The translations under genes and the position numbers were made by a program. Positions 9,082 to 17,169 of a stretch of DNA of 64,000 nucleotides are shown in pieces. Origin of the DNA: JAJFKX01 sp965230265 (GTDB lineage: Bacteria; Pseudomonadota; Gammaproteobacteria; Xanthomonadales; Wenzhouxiangellaceae); the NCBI GenBank assembly GCA_965230265.1, contig OZ245999.1:682001-746000 (forward strand), given 5' to 3'. The first letter of the stretch is position 1, and each line of letters starts with the position of its first letter. A model generated the notes under the pieces. It made no database searches. It was not told the DNA's origin and saw only the letters and a program-made list of their open reading frames with translations.

Positions 9082-10224
9082 TCATGTTGGCTGTTTGCTG
9101 ACAATGCCTTGTGCGAAAAGCCATTCTAATAACGTGCCATGATCATCGGTTGAGGCCATCAACTGTGATCGAGGGAAGTGTGTTTGATCACATACCAGCA
9201 GGGCAGCCGCCAATGCACACTGAATCGATTCGCCATTGCCATAGAGTACAGCTGATGCCGGGGCGGATACGGAGTGCTGCCAGCAAACGCGGGCAGCCGG
9301 CTGACGGTAAAGCGTGTAGTCTTCAATACTATCCTGTTCGCAAAAAACCTGCTGCTCCGGCCAGATCAGTAAATCTTCTGCCAGACGGTATTGGGTAATA
9401 AAGCGCCCAAACCCATCCAGCAAACTGGCATCATCCGCCGCCATCCAATGTTGCAACTGCTGACGAATACGCTGGATAACGGGGTTGCCCAATTGGTTTT
9501 GTTCGGTGATTGATAAATCTGGATCAGCATAATGTGTGCCTGGTTGTTGTCCATGTTCAACCAAACCCATCAGTAAATCTGTCGTGGATGGTGCTCTTAA
9601 GCCAACCGATAAGGTGATGCAGTCGGTCTCGGCTAACCCGTAGTGGGCAATCCCAGGCGGCAGGTATAAGGCATCACCAGGTGACAATACGGCCTCATCT
9701 TCGGCAGCAAATTGCTGCAGAATATTGAGTTCAATGTCGGGCAAATGGTTATGCTCGAAGGTACTGGCCCATTGCCAGCGGCGCTTACCTTGTTGCTGAA
9801 TCAGAAATACATCGTACTGATCTACGTGTGGTCCCACCGAGCCACCTGGGGGGGCATAACTGGCCATCACATCATCCAGTCGCCAGCGCGGTAAAAAATC
9901 AAAATGATCCAGTAAGTTCGCACAGTCTGTGCGAACTTTATCGAGATCTTGAACCAGTAAGGTCCAGTCTTGACTGGGTTGCTGGTTTAATTGCTCAACA
10001 GAAAATGGACCATATTCCACTTGCCATGCTTCAGGCTGATCTATGCACCCACTAATCAGGCGTGTTGCCAACCGCTGATCACCGGCATGTTCGAATAATG
10101 TAGATGGACTCAATGCTTGTGGCAGTGGTACTGTCAGTTGGCGTATGACGATCGGTCGGCGCTGCCAATAGTGCTGCATAAACTCAGCAATGCTTAGCTC
10201 TGGAGATAAATAAGTATTTGCCAT
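9082..10224 (-). CDS. roxA: Ribosomal protein uL16 3-hydroxylase (cupin/JmjC oxygenase)
   Basis: The 380-residue protein matches RoxA (YcfD), a 2-oxoglutarate/Fe(II) oxygenase that hydroxylates an arginine of ribosomal protein L16. The iron ligands are visible as His133 and Asp135 (GPHVDQYDVF) and His194 (LPPGIAHYG), spaced like E. coli residues 125, 127 and 187. The C-terminal winged-helix-like part is present. The protein lies 40 bases after purB and ahead of the sucA operon. Its cosubstrate, 2-oxoglutarate, is also the substrate of the enzyme encoded next, though this may be coincidence. Confidence 0.92.
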   Translation of the reverse strand: MANTYLSPELSIAEFMQHYWQRRPIVIRQLTVPLPQALSPSTLFEHAGDQRLATRLISGCIDQPEAWQVEYGPFSVEQLNQQPSQDWTLLVQDLDKVRTDCANLLDHFDFLPRWRLDDVMASYAPPGGSVGPHVDQYDVFLIQQQGKRRWQWASTFEHNHLPDIELNILQQFAAEDEAVLSPGDALYLPPGIAHYGLAETDCITLSVGLRAPSTTDLLMGLVEHGQQPGTHYADPDLSITEQNQLGNPVIQRIRQQLQHWMAADDASLLDGFGRFITQYRLAEDLLIWPEQQVFCEQDSIEDYTLYRQPAARVCWQHSVSAPASAVLYGNGESIQCALAAALLVCDQTHFPRSQLMASTDDHGTLLEWLFAQGIVSKQPT

Positions 10225-10264
10225 GATTGACCCAACCCTGAGCGTTGTTATTGCAGGTAGATCA

Positions 10265-11644
10265 TTATTGGTAGTGATTTAATTGTTGAGCCAGGCTTTT
10301 GGCATAACCGGTGTAGTCGGCTGGTGTCAGAGACAGCAGCAATGTTTTGGCGCTATCAGGGATATCCAGGCCGGTAATAAACTCACGTAGGCTGCGTTCA
10401 TCGATACCACGCCCCCGGGTTAATGCTTTTAATTGCTCGTAAGGCTCCGGTAAACCATAACGGCGCATCACTGTTTGCACAGCTTCACCCAGAACTTCCC
10501 AACTATTGTCCAGGTCTTCAGCTAAGCGCTGGTGATTGACCGCCAGTTTGTCTAGGCCTTTGCTTAACGACAACCAGGCAATTTGGCAATGCCCAATCCC
10601 GGTCGCCAGTGCACGCAAGACAGTAGAGTCGGTTAAATCCCTTTGCCAGCGGGAAACCGGCAACTTTTCTGCGAAATGCCCGAGCAAGGCATTGGCAATA
10701 CCCAGATTGCCCTCAGCATTCTCAAAATCGATGGGGTTAACTTTGTGCGGCATGGTGGAAGAACCGACTTCCCCGGCAACGATATTTTGTTTGAAATAGC
10801 CGACAGACACATAACCCCATATGTCCCGTGCCAGATCTATCAAAATGGTATTGATGCGTGATAAAGCATGGCAAAACTCGGCAATGCAATCATGCGGTTC
10901 AATTTGTGTGGTGTAAGGGTTCCAGGCAATGCCCAGGTTTTCCACAAACTGTCTGGCCAGCTCAATCCAGTCTATTTCCGGGTAGGCCACCCGATGCGCA
11001 TTAAAATTACCGACTGCACCATTGATCTTACCTGTCATTTCCACCCGTGCCAGCGCTCTTCGCTGGCGGCGCAGGCGATGCACCACATTGGCCAGTTCTT
11101 TGCCCAGTGTAGTAGGGCTGGCAGATTGTCCGTGAGTACGTGACAGCATTGGTACGTCAGCAAATGCTTCTGCCATGGTCGCCAGTTTTTGTTCCAGCGA
11201 TTTAAGCCCTGGCTGAATATGCATGGAACGTGCATCGCTTAGCATTAGGCCATAAGCCAGATTATTAATATCCTCGGAGGTACAGGCAAAGTGGACGAAT
11301 TCTTTTAAACCATCCAACTCAGTATGCTCAGCCATTCTCTGTTTGAGGTAATACTCAACGGCTTTGACATCATGGTTGGTGGTGGCTTCGATGGCTTTTA
11401 TCGCAGCGGCTGATTGATCGTCAAAGTGCTCTATCCATTGTTCCAGATGGTCTTTGGCTTCTGCGCTTAACCTGGGAACTTCGTCAATATCTGCACAGTC
11501 AGCCAAAGCCTCAAGCCAGCGCACTTCAATCAAAAAACGTCGTTGCAATAAACCATATTCGCTCAGACAATTACGTAGAGCGGCTGTTTTATTTGCATAA
11601 CGACCGTCAGTGGGGCTTAGGGCGGTAAGGGAAGATAATTCCAT
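10265..11644 (-). CDS. purB: Adenylosuccinate lyase
   Basis: The 459-residue enzyme cleaves SAICAR and adenylosuccinate to release fumarate in purine synthesis. It carries the fumarase/aspartase-superfamily signature SSTMPHKVNP with the flexible catalytic serine loop, the N-terminal SPTDGRYANKT substrate-binding segment of PurB, and the TSEDINN and SRTHGQSASPTT motifs. Length is normal. It leads a long minus-strand stretch and is followed 40 bases later by roxA. The ATG at 11644 has only weak ribosome-binding sequence upstream. Confidence 0.97.
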   Translation of the reverse strand: MELSSLTALSPTDGRYANKTAALRNCLSEYGLLQRRFLIEVRWLEALADCADIDEVPRLSAEAKDHLEQWIEHFDDQSAAAIKAIEATTNHDVKAVEYYLKQRMAEHTELDGLKEFVHFACTSEDINNLAYGLMLSDARSMHIQPGLKSLEQKLATMAEAFADVPMLSRTHGQSASPTTLGKELANVVHRLRRQRRALARVEMTGKINGAVGNFNAHRVAYPEIDWIELARQFVENLGIAWNPYTTQIEPHDCIAEFCHALSRINTILIDLARDIWGYVSVGYFKQNIVAGEVGSSTMPHKVNPIDFENAEGNLGIANALLGHFAEKLPVSRWQRDLTDSTVLRALATGIGHCQIAWLSLSKGLDKLAVNHQRLAEDLDNSWEVLGEAVQTVMRRYGLPEPYEQLKALTRGRGIDERSLREFITGLDIPDSAKTLLLSLTPADYTGYAKSLAQQLNHYQ

Positions 11645-11863
11645 GGCACGTCTTATTTTGTTGGTAGCAGATATTGTAACGGGTGTGGTTGGGGTTTGGG
11701 GAAGGTATTGTAATTGTTCGGTTTCTAACCGGTGTGCTCTGAGAGACCTGAATTTGTCCAGTTCCTACATACATCGAGCGGATTTCCTACAAACGATCAC
11801 TTTGATTTAGTGCAGACTATATTGAGTTTTAGATGCTATACGCATAACACGGTGTCAAGAAAT

Positions 11864-12043
11864 ATGTACTACAGAAATCATTATGACTTTTTTAAACAGC
11901 TTGGTGAATGTTACCTTCGCCCCAGTATGTTTGAAATAGAATATCCGTTGACAGTTGAAGAACTGTACCAGCACTTCAAGGATAGAATAGTGCATGATTT
12001 AAACAGCCAAGGGGTGCTCGCGGATAAAACGGATATGTGTTGA
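11864..12043 (+). CDS. Hypothetical 59-residue protein
   Basis: An open frame starting MYYRNHYDFFKQLGECYL. It is rich in aromatic and charged residues, has no signal peptide or membrane segment, and ends in Cys. The segment FEIEYPLTVEELYQHFKDRI looks like a folded amphipathic protein rather than random translation. The ribosome binding site is weak (CAAGAAAT). The frame remains open further upstream to an ATG at 11732, but that extension looks non-coding. No family is recognised. It could be a small orphan gene or the remnant of a larger one. Confidence 0.3.
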   Translation: MYYRNHYDFFKQLGECYLRPSMFEIEYPLTVEELYQHFKDRIVHDLNSQGVLADKTDMC

Positions 12044-12214
12044 ATATAAAGGCTCTCTGAAACTGATCTCAAAATTGTACACAGCATAGCCGCTGAGCTT
12101 CTCAGGCTGGGCTTTGGTCCAGTGGCAGCACAGCGGTCGCCTTGCTTATCAGACAAGAGCAGTGATCGGAAAGCTTATTGAGTGATTGATTATGAAACGT
12201 GAGCTGCTCTCGGT

Positions 12215-12243
12215 TTTATCAGTATTAACCCCCATTCTATAAT
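12215..12243 (+). promoter_or_regulatory. Putative sigma-70 promoter of fumC
   Basis: TTTATC (12215-12220), a 17-base spacer and a perfect TATAAT (12238-12243), placing the transcription start near 12250, about 28 bases before the fumC ATG. The -10 is strong and the -35 matches only three of six positions. Confidence 0.55.
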
Positions 12244-12277
12244 ATCTATATCAAATCAAGCTCAATGGAGATTTCGC

Positions 12278-13660
12278 ATGACCGATTACCGCATGGAACA
12301 CGATAGTATGGGTGAACTGCAGGTGCCTGCCGAGGCGCTGTATGCCGCACAAACCCAGCGGGCTGTGAATAATTTCCCCATTAGTGGCTTACGGATGCCG
12401 CGTGAAATGATTCGCGCACTGGGGCTGATTAAAGCATCGGCGGCGACTGTCAATCATGATCTGGGCCTGTTGGATCAATCGGTTGCCACGGCCATTCAGC
12501 AGGCTGCCGGACAGGTGGCAGGTGGTGAACTGGACAAGCATTTTCCGGTTGATATTTTCCAGACTGGGTCCGGCACCAGCAGCAACATGAACGCCAATGA
12601 GGTCATTGCCAATGTGGCCAATCAAGACAATGACCTGGGTGTGCATCCTAACGATCATGTGAATATGGGGCAGAGCAGTAATGATGTGATTCCAACGGCG
12701 ATTCATGTTTCAGCCTGTCTGGTTGCCAGTGAGCAGTTATTACCGGCCCTTGATCATTTACATGCGGTGTTGAGCAAACGCGCCCAGGCACTGGCAGAAA
12801 CGCCTAAAACCGGCCGGACACATTTAATGGATGCCATGCCGGTGACCTTCGGCCAGGAACTGGACTGTTGGGCCAAGCAAATTGACAGCGGTCGAGAACG
12901 GGTTCGTGCTGCGCTACAACGCATGCGTCAATTACCGCAGGGGGGTACAGCTGTAGGCACAGGTATCAATGCCCATCCGGAATTTGCTCAGCGCATCACT
13001 GCTGCATTATCCAGCGCCACTGGATTTGAATTCAGCAGTAATGACAATTTGTTTGAAGGCATCAGTTCACAGGATGCTGCCGTAGAATTATCCGGGCAAT
13101 TAAAAACCATTGCCTGTAGCCTGATGAAAATGGCCAATGACCTACGCTGGATGAATTCCGGTCCATTGGCGGGTATCGGTGAAATTGAATTAACGGCCTT
13201 GCAGCCAGGCAGTTCTATCATGCCCGGTAAAGTGAACCCGGTTATTCCCGAGGCAGTATGCATGGTGTGCGCACAGGTGATCGGTAATGACAGCACCATT
13301 ACTGTGGGTGGCCAGGCAGGTAACTTTCAGTTGAACGTGATGCTGCCGGTGATTGCTTATAACCTGGTACAAAGTCTGGAAATTATTGCTAATGCCAGTC
13401 GCTTGCTGGCAGATAATGCCATTGCCGGTTTCAGCATACGCGAAGACAATGTTCAAAAAGCCTTGGCACGAAATCCTATTTTGGTGACGGCATTGAATCC
13501 GGTGATTGGTTATGAAAAAGGTGCGGCGACTGCTAAGCAAGCCTACAAAGAGGGTCGACCGATTAAAGAGGTTGCCCTGGAAACCACTGATTTAAGTGCC
13601 GAAGAGTTGGACCGCTTGCTGGACCCGGTTGAGTTAACCAAGGGTGGTATAAAGAGTTAA
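12278..13660 (+). CDS. fumC: Class II fumarate hydratase
   Basis: Oxygen-stable, iron-independent fumarase interconverting fumarate and malate in the TCA cycle. The 460-residue protein has TGSGTSSNMNANEV and GQSSNDVIPTA in the active site, the TGRTHLMDAMPVT motif, and the superfamily signature GSSIMPGKVNPVIPEA. Length is typical. The ATG at 12278 is preceded by GGAG at seven bases and by a good -10 element. It is transcribed away from purB and ahead of mutL, with 56 bases to the latter and no evident terminator. Confidence 0.97.
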   Translation: MTDYRMEHDSMGELQVPAEALYAAQTQRAVNNFPISGLRMPREMIRALGLIKASAATVNHDLGLLDQSVATAIQQAAGQVAGGELDKHFPVDIFQTGSGTSSNMNANEVIANVANQDNDLGVHPNDHVNMGQSSNDVIPTAIHVSACLVASEQLLPALDHLHAVLSKRAQALAETPKTGRTHLMDAMPVTFGQELDCWAKQIDSGRERVRAALQRMRQLPQGGTAVGTGINAHPEFAQRITAALSSATGFEFSSNDNLFEGISSQDAAVELSGQLKTIACSLMKMANDLRWMNSGPLAGIGEIELTALQPGSSIMPGKVNPVIPEAVCMVCAQVIGNDSTITVGGQAGNFQLNVMLPVIAYNLVQSLEIIANASRLLADNAIAGFSIREDNVQKALARNPILVTALNPVIGYEKGAATAKQAYKEGRPIKEVALETTDLSAEELDRLLDPVELTKGGIKS

Positions 13661-13716
13661 AAACTTGCAGGGACTATTTCATTTGTACTCAGAGCAATTC
13701 TTACGCATAAAAAATC

Positions 13717-15570
13717 ATGTCGACCATTATTCATAAGCTTGATCAACAATTGATCAACCAGATTGCTGCGGGTGAAGTGATTGAGCGTCCGGCATCAGTG
13801 GTCAAAGAATTGGTCGAAAACAGCCTGGATGCAGGTGCTACCGATATTCATATCGAAATTGAGCGCGGCGGTGCCCGTTTAATTCGGGTGCGAGATAACG
13901 GCGTTGGTATAGACAAAGCGCAATTAAGCCTTGCTTTGGCGCCGCATGCTACCAGCAAAATCAGCAGTCTGGATGATCTGGAAGCGGTGGCCAGTATGGG
14001 GTTTCGTGGTGAAGCTTTGGCCAGTATTGCTTCTGTATCGCGTTTAACCATGGCATCTGCCATTGCGGATGACCGCTCAGCACATGGTTGGCAGATTGAC
14101 TCTGATAATGATAAGCCGCAACCCAGCTCAGTGATGCAGGGTACGCAGGTGGATGTACAGGATCTGTTCTATAACACCCCTGCACGGCGCAAATTTATGC
14201 GCACCGAGCGCACCGAATTTCAGCATATTGATAATCTGGTCAAACGTCTGGCATTGGCCCACGATGGTGTTAGCTTCCGGTTGAGTCATAACGGTAAAGT
14301 GATTCGTCAATTGCCTGCGATTAAGTCTGGCGGTGATCGTGCCAGTCGGGTTCGCTTGATTTGTGGTACTGCTTTTGTAGAGCAGGCACAGACACTGGAA
14401 ATTGCCGCCAATGGTTTGGCTTTGCGTGGCTGGGTAGCTCGACCGACCTTCTCACGACAGTCTGCCGATATGCAATATTTTTTCGTCAATGGTCGGCTGG
14501 TTAAAGATCGTTTAATCGCACACGCCGTACGTCAGGCTTACCGCGATGTGCTCTACCATGGACGTCAACCGGCCTATGTTTTACACCTGACGCTGGATCC
14601 GTCGACTGTGGATGTGAATGTGCACCCGCAAAAACATGAAGTGCGCTTTCGCAACCAACGCCAGGTCCATGATTTTCTGTTCGGTGTGATTCATCGTGAG
14701 CTGGCCGGGCAACAAACACCGGCTTCTGCAGGGGCACAGCAGGCTCAGGATGGAACGGTTAATTTACAGGTCGGTTATCGGCAGGTACCGTTGGCCGGTC
14801 AGCGACCATCAAACTATTTCGGTCATCATCAAAGTCAAAGCCCCAGTTCAAGTCAGTTGGCTGATAATCAGGCGGCTTATGCTTATCTGGCACGTTCAGC
14901 ACAGGCCTCAGAGTCGAGCCAGCCAGCCGGTTCGGAGGACGGTTTGCCCTCTGACAGCCAGACTGGAGCCCCATCAGAGCAGGATATCCCACCGCTTGGC
15001 TATGCTTTGGCTCAACTGCATGGTATTTATTTGCTGGCACAAAACTCGGCAGGCCTGGTTCTGGTGGATATGCACGCGGCACATGAGCGTGTGGTTTATG
15101 AGCAGTTTAAACAAGCCTATGCAGAACAAGGTGTACGCAGTCAGCGCCTGCTGGTGCCACACAGTATTAATATTAGTGAACGTGAGGCTGCAGCAGTAGA
15201 GCAGTTTGCTGATGATTTACAGCGTTTTGGTCTGCAGCTTGAGCGCAGCGGCCCCGAGTCGGCATTATTGAGAGCGGTACCGGCACTGTTGGTCAAAGCG
15301 GATATGGAGCAACTGATTCGGGATGTGCTCTCGGAGTTAATCACAGTGGGCGAGTCAGAGTTGCTGGATGAACACCACAATGAAATGCTTTCCACCATGG
15401 CATGCCACGGATCGGTGCGCGCTAACCGTAAATTGACTCAAGATGAGATGAACGGTTTGTTACGTGCGATGGAAATAACAGAGCGCAGTGATCAGTGTAA
15501 TCACGGCCGTCCAACCTGGTTGCAGTTGGATATGCCAACGCTAGATAAGTTGTTTCAGCGCGGCCGTTGA
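13717..15570 (+). CDS. mutL: DNA mismatch repair protein MutL, endonuclease type
   Basis: Mismatch-repair matchmaker of 617 residues. The N-terminal GHKL ATPase domain shows AAGEVIERPASVVKELVENSLDA in outline, DNGVGI and FRGEALASI. A Gln/Ser-rich linker covers about 325-420, followed by the C-terminal dimerisation domain. That domain has DMHAAHERVVYE, which fits the MutL endonuclease motif D-x-H-A-x2-E-x4-E, plus ACHGSVRA and CNHGRP, the companion metal-site motifs. The protein therefore probably nicks DNA itself, as expected where MutH is absent. Its stop overlaps the miaA start. Confidence 0.96.
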   Translation: MSTIIHKLDQQLINQIAAGEVIERPASVVKELVENSLDAGATDIHIEIERGGARLIRVRDNGVGIDKAQLSLALAPHATSKISSLDDLEAVASMGFRGEALASIASVSRLTMASAIADDRSAHGWQIDSDNDKPQPSSVMQGTQVDVQDLFYNTPARRKFMRTERTEFQHIDNLVKRLALAHDGVSFRLSHNGKVIRQLPAIKSGGDRASRVRLICGTAFVEQAQTLEIAANGLALRGWVARPTFSRQSADMQYFFVNGRLVKDRLIAHAVRQAYRDVLYHGRQPAYVLHLTLDPSTVDVNVHPQKHEVRFRNQRQVHDFLFGVIHRELAGQQTPASAGAQQAQDGTVNLQVGYRQVPLAGQRPSNYFGHHQSQSPSSSQLADNQAAYAYLARSAQASESSQPAGSEDGLPSDSQTGAPSEQDIPPLGYALAQLHGIYLLAQNSAGLVLVDMHAAHERVVYEQFKQAYAEQGVRSQRLLVPHSINISEREAAAVEQFADDLQRFGLQLERSGPESALLRAVPALLVKADMEQLIRDVLSELITVGESELLDEHHNEMLSTMACHGSVRANRKLTQDEMNGLLRAMEITERSDQCNHGRPTWLQLDMPTLDKLFQRGR

Positions 15571-16580
15571 ATTTGACCAGTTTCGCTAACAGCACGGGGC
15601 AGCAATTGCCAGTGATTTGTTTGCTGGGGCCAACGGCAGCGGGTAAAACTGCAGCAGCCATTGCCTTAAGTCATGCCTTGCCGGTGAGTTTGGTCAGTGT
15701 TGATTCCGCTCAGGTCTATCGAGGTATGGACATCGGTTCGGCCAAGCTGGAATCTGCATTGCTAGAGCAGTATCCACATGCATTGATAGACATTCGTGAT
15801 CCTGAGCAAAGCTACTCGGTGGCAGAGTTTTGTGAAGATGCCGGCCTTGCCATTAGACAGGCCCATATGGCCGGGAAAATACCGGTTTTGGTGGGTGGTA
15901 CCATGATGTATGTGCAATCGCTGATGCAGGGTTTAACAGATCTGCCGGTCGCTGATGAGGCACTGCGTGTTGAGCTGGAACAGCGGGCCAAACAGCAGGG
16001 CTGGGCGGCATTACACAGGGAGTTACAGCAACTGGATCCGGAAACGGCAGCCAGACTCAAACCGAATGACGCACAACGTATCCAACGTGCGCTGGAAGTA
16101 TTTTATAGCTCCGGTAAACCGCTTTCAGCCCACTTGAGTCACGGTGGCCAAGAAGATGAAAAACCCTGGCGATTCTTGAACTTTGCCATTACCCCCAGTG
16201 ATCGAAAACAACTACACACTCGCATTGCAGACCGGGTTCAGGTTATGCTTAGCAACGGTCTGATTGATGAAGTTGTGCAATTGCGTCAGCGCCCTGGTTT
16301 AGTGGCCGATTGCAGCAGTATGCGCAGCGTGGGTTACCGGCAGACCTGGGCGATGTTGGAGGGTGATATATCCTCGAATGAGCTGGTTGACGCAATAATT
16401 TTTTCAACACGTCAATTGGCCAAGCGACAACTGACCTGGTTACGTCAAATGCCAGGTATTATATGGGTTAACGGCGCTTCTCGCGGCTGTGATAAGGGTG
16501 AAGGTATTACTGATGAATATGAATTTATTATCAACAGAGTTGATATTTTTGCAAGCAAATCACCCCTAACCACGGTCTAG
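15567..16580 (+). CDS. miaA: tRNA dimethylallyltransferase
   Basis: Adds dimethylallyl to A37 of tRNAs reading UNN codons. The protein is about 337 residues with the P-loop GPTAAGKT near residues 21-28, SVDSAQVYRGMDIGSAK, DIRDPEQSYSVAEF, and the C-terminal SMRSVGYRQ and TRQLAKRQLTWLR motifs of MiaA. The TTG at 15567 overlaps the mutL stop by four bases (TTGA) and gives an N-terminus of family length. In-frame TTG 15573 or GTG 15612 are alternatives, and none has a good ribosome binding site. The order mutL-miaA-hfq-hflX is the standard gammaproteobacterial arrangement. Confidence 0.95.
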   Translation: MNLTSFANSTGQQLPVICLLGPTAAGKTAAAIALSHALPVSLVSVDSAQVYRGMDIGSAKLESALLEQYPHALIDIRDPEQSYSVAEFCEDAGLAIRQAHMAGKIPVLVGGTMMYVQSLMQGLTDLPVADEALRVELEQRAKQQGWAALHRELQQLDPETAARLKPNDAQRIQRALEVFYSSGKPLSAHLSHGGQEDEKPWRFLNFAITPSDRKQLHTRIADRVQVMLSNGLIDEVVQLRQRPGLVADCSSMRSVGYRQTWAMLEGDISSNELVDAIIFSTRQLAKRQLTWLRQMPGIIWVNGASRGCDKGEGITDEYEFIINRVDIFASKSPLTTV

Positions 16581-16729
16581 TAACCACAATTCGAAAATAT
16601 ATCATGCTGTTGGGCTTTTTGGCTGTCCCGTATGACGTTAAAAGTTTAGCAGTGTACCGGTCTACGAAAAGCGTATTGTTTAAGCGACCGGCAATAAGAA
16701 CAATGTACCGTACTGGTCAGGAGAAAAAG

Positions 16730-16987
16730 ATGTCTAAAGGACAATCATTACAAGAACCGTATCTGAATGCACTCAGGAAAGAACGCGTACCCGTTTCCAT
16801 TTATTTGGTTAATGGTATCAAGCTACAGGGTCAAATTGATTCATTTGATCAATTTGTGATTTTACTGCGTAACGCTGTCAGTCAAATGATTTACAAGCAT
16901 GCGGTATCCACTATTGTGCCCAGCCGCAATATTAATCTGAATCCAGGTGATGATGATTCAGTAGGTCCAGGTAACTCTGCCGATTAG
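16730..16987 (+). CDS. hfq: RNA chaperone Hfq
   Basis: Sm-like hexameric RNA chaperone pairing small RNAs with mRNAs. The 85-residue protein starts MSKGQSLQEPYLNALRKERV and contains the Sm1 segment VSIYLVNGIKLQGQIDSFDQ and the Sm2 segment with YKHAVSTIVPSR. The ATG at 16730 has an excellent AGGAGAA ribosome binding site. An in-frame earlier start exists at 16604 but lacks homology. The C-terminal tail is short and acidic (DDDSVGPGNSAD), shorter than the E. coli tail. It sits 150 bases after miaA and 182 bases before hflX. Confidence 0.98.
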   Translation: MSKGQSLQEPYLNALRKERVPVSIYLVNGIKLQGQIDSFDQFVILLRNAVSQMIYKHAVSTIVPSRNINLNPGDDDSVGPGNSAD

Positions 16988-17029
16988 TTTGTTCGGTGTC
17001 GTACGCCTCACTATTTGATTCTCATCAGT

Positions 17030-17057
17030 TTGATCAATAGATTGCATTTCCTATACT
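17030..17057 (+). promoter_or_regulatory. Putative sigma-70 promoter of hflX
   Basis: TTGATC (17030-17035), a 16-base spacer and TATACT (17052-17057), matching four and five of six consensus positions. The predicted start is near 17064, leaving a leader of about 106 bases before hflX. A perfect palindrome (17053-17077) overlaps the -10 and the start site. Confidence 0.55.
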
Positions 17058-17077
17058 GTCAGTATGACTGACAGTAT
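17053..17077 (+). promoter_or_regulatory. Perfect palindrome (operator candidate) at the hflX promoter
   Basis: Two 11-base arms (ATACTGTCAGT and ACTGACAGTAT) flank the spacer ATG. The element covers the -10 hexamer and the likely transcription start of hflX, which is where a repressor would act. The spacing between CTGT and ACAG is 11, not the 8 of a LexA box. In RNA it could also form a hairpin at the extreme 5' end. Confidence 0.55.
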
Positions 17078-17096
17078 GAACCTCCAAAATATGCTT

Positions 17097-17120
17097 AACC
17101 ATCCTGCACTGCAGGTGGTT
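17097..17120 (+). promoter_or_regulatory. Hairpin in the hflX leader
   Basis: AACCATCCTGCA pairs with TGCAGGTGGTT, leaving one bulged T and an essentially closed apex. It lies in the predicted untranslated leader of hflX, 50 bases before the ATG. No T-run follows, so it is not a standard terminator. It may be structural or a second protein-binding palindrome. Confidence 0.35.
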
Positions 17121-17169
17121 ATGGTGTGCTCGAAGGCAATGCTGATTAAACCTGTAGAGGCTCAATGGA

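Larger units (their letters stand above)
11645..12277. other. Divergent gap between purB and fumC
   Basis: This 633-base gap between divergently transcribed genes holds the putative fumC promoter at 12215-12243 and one short open frame (11864-12043). No tRNA, conserved RNA or repeat was recognised. The left part (11660-11720) is G/T-rich and would hold the purB promoter, which I could not place confidently. Confidence 0.5.

Noticed and set aside
17053..17077. LexA box
   Set aside because: CTGT and ACAG are present but separated by 11 rather than 8 bases, so it does not fit the gammaproteobacterial SOS box.
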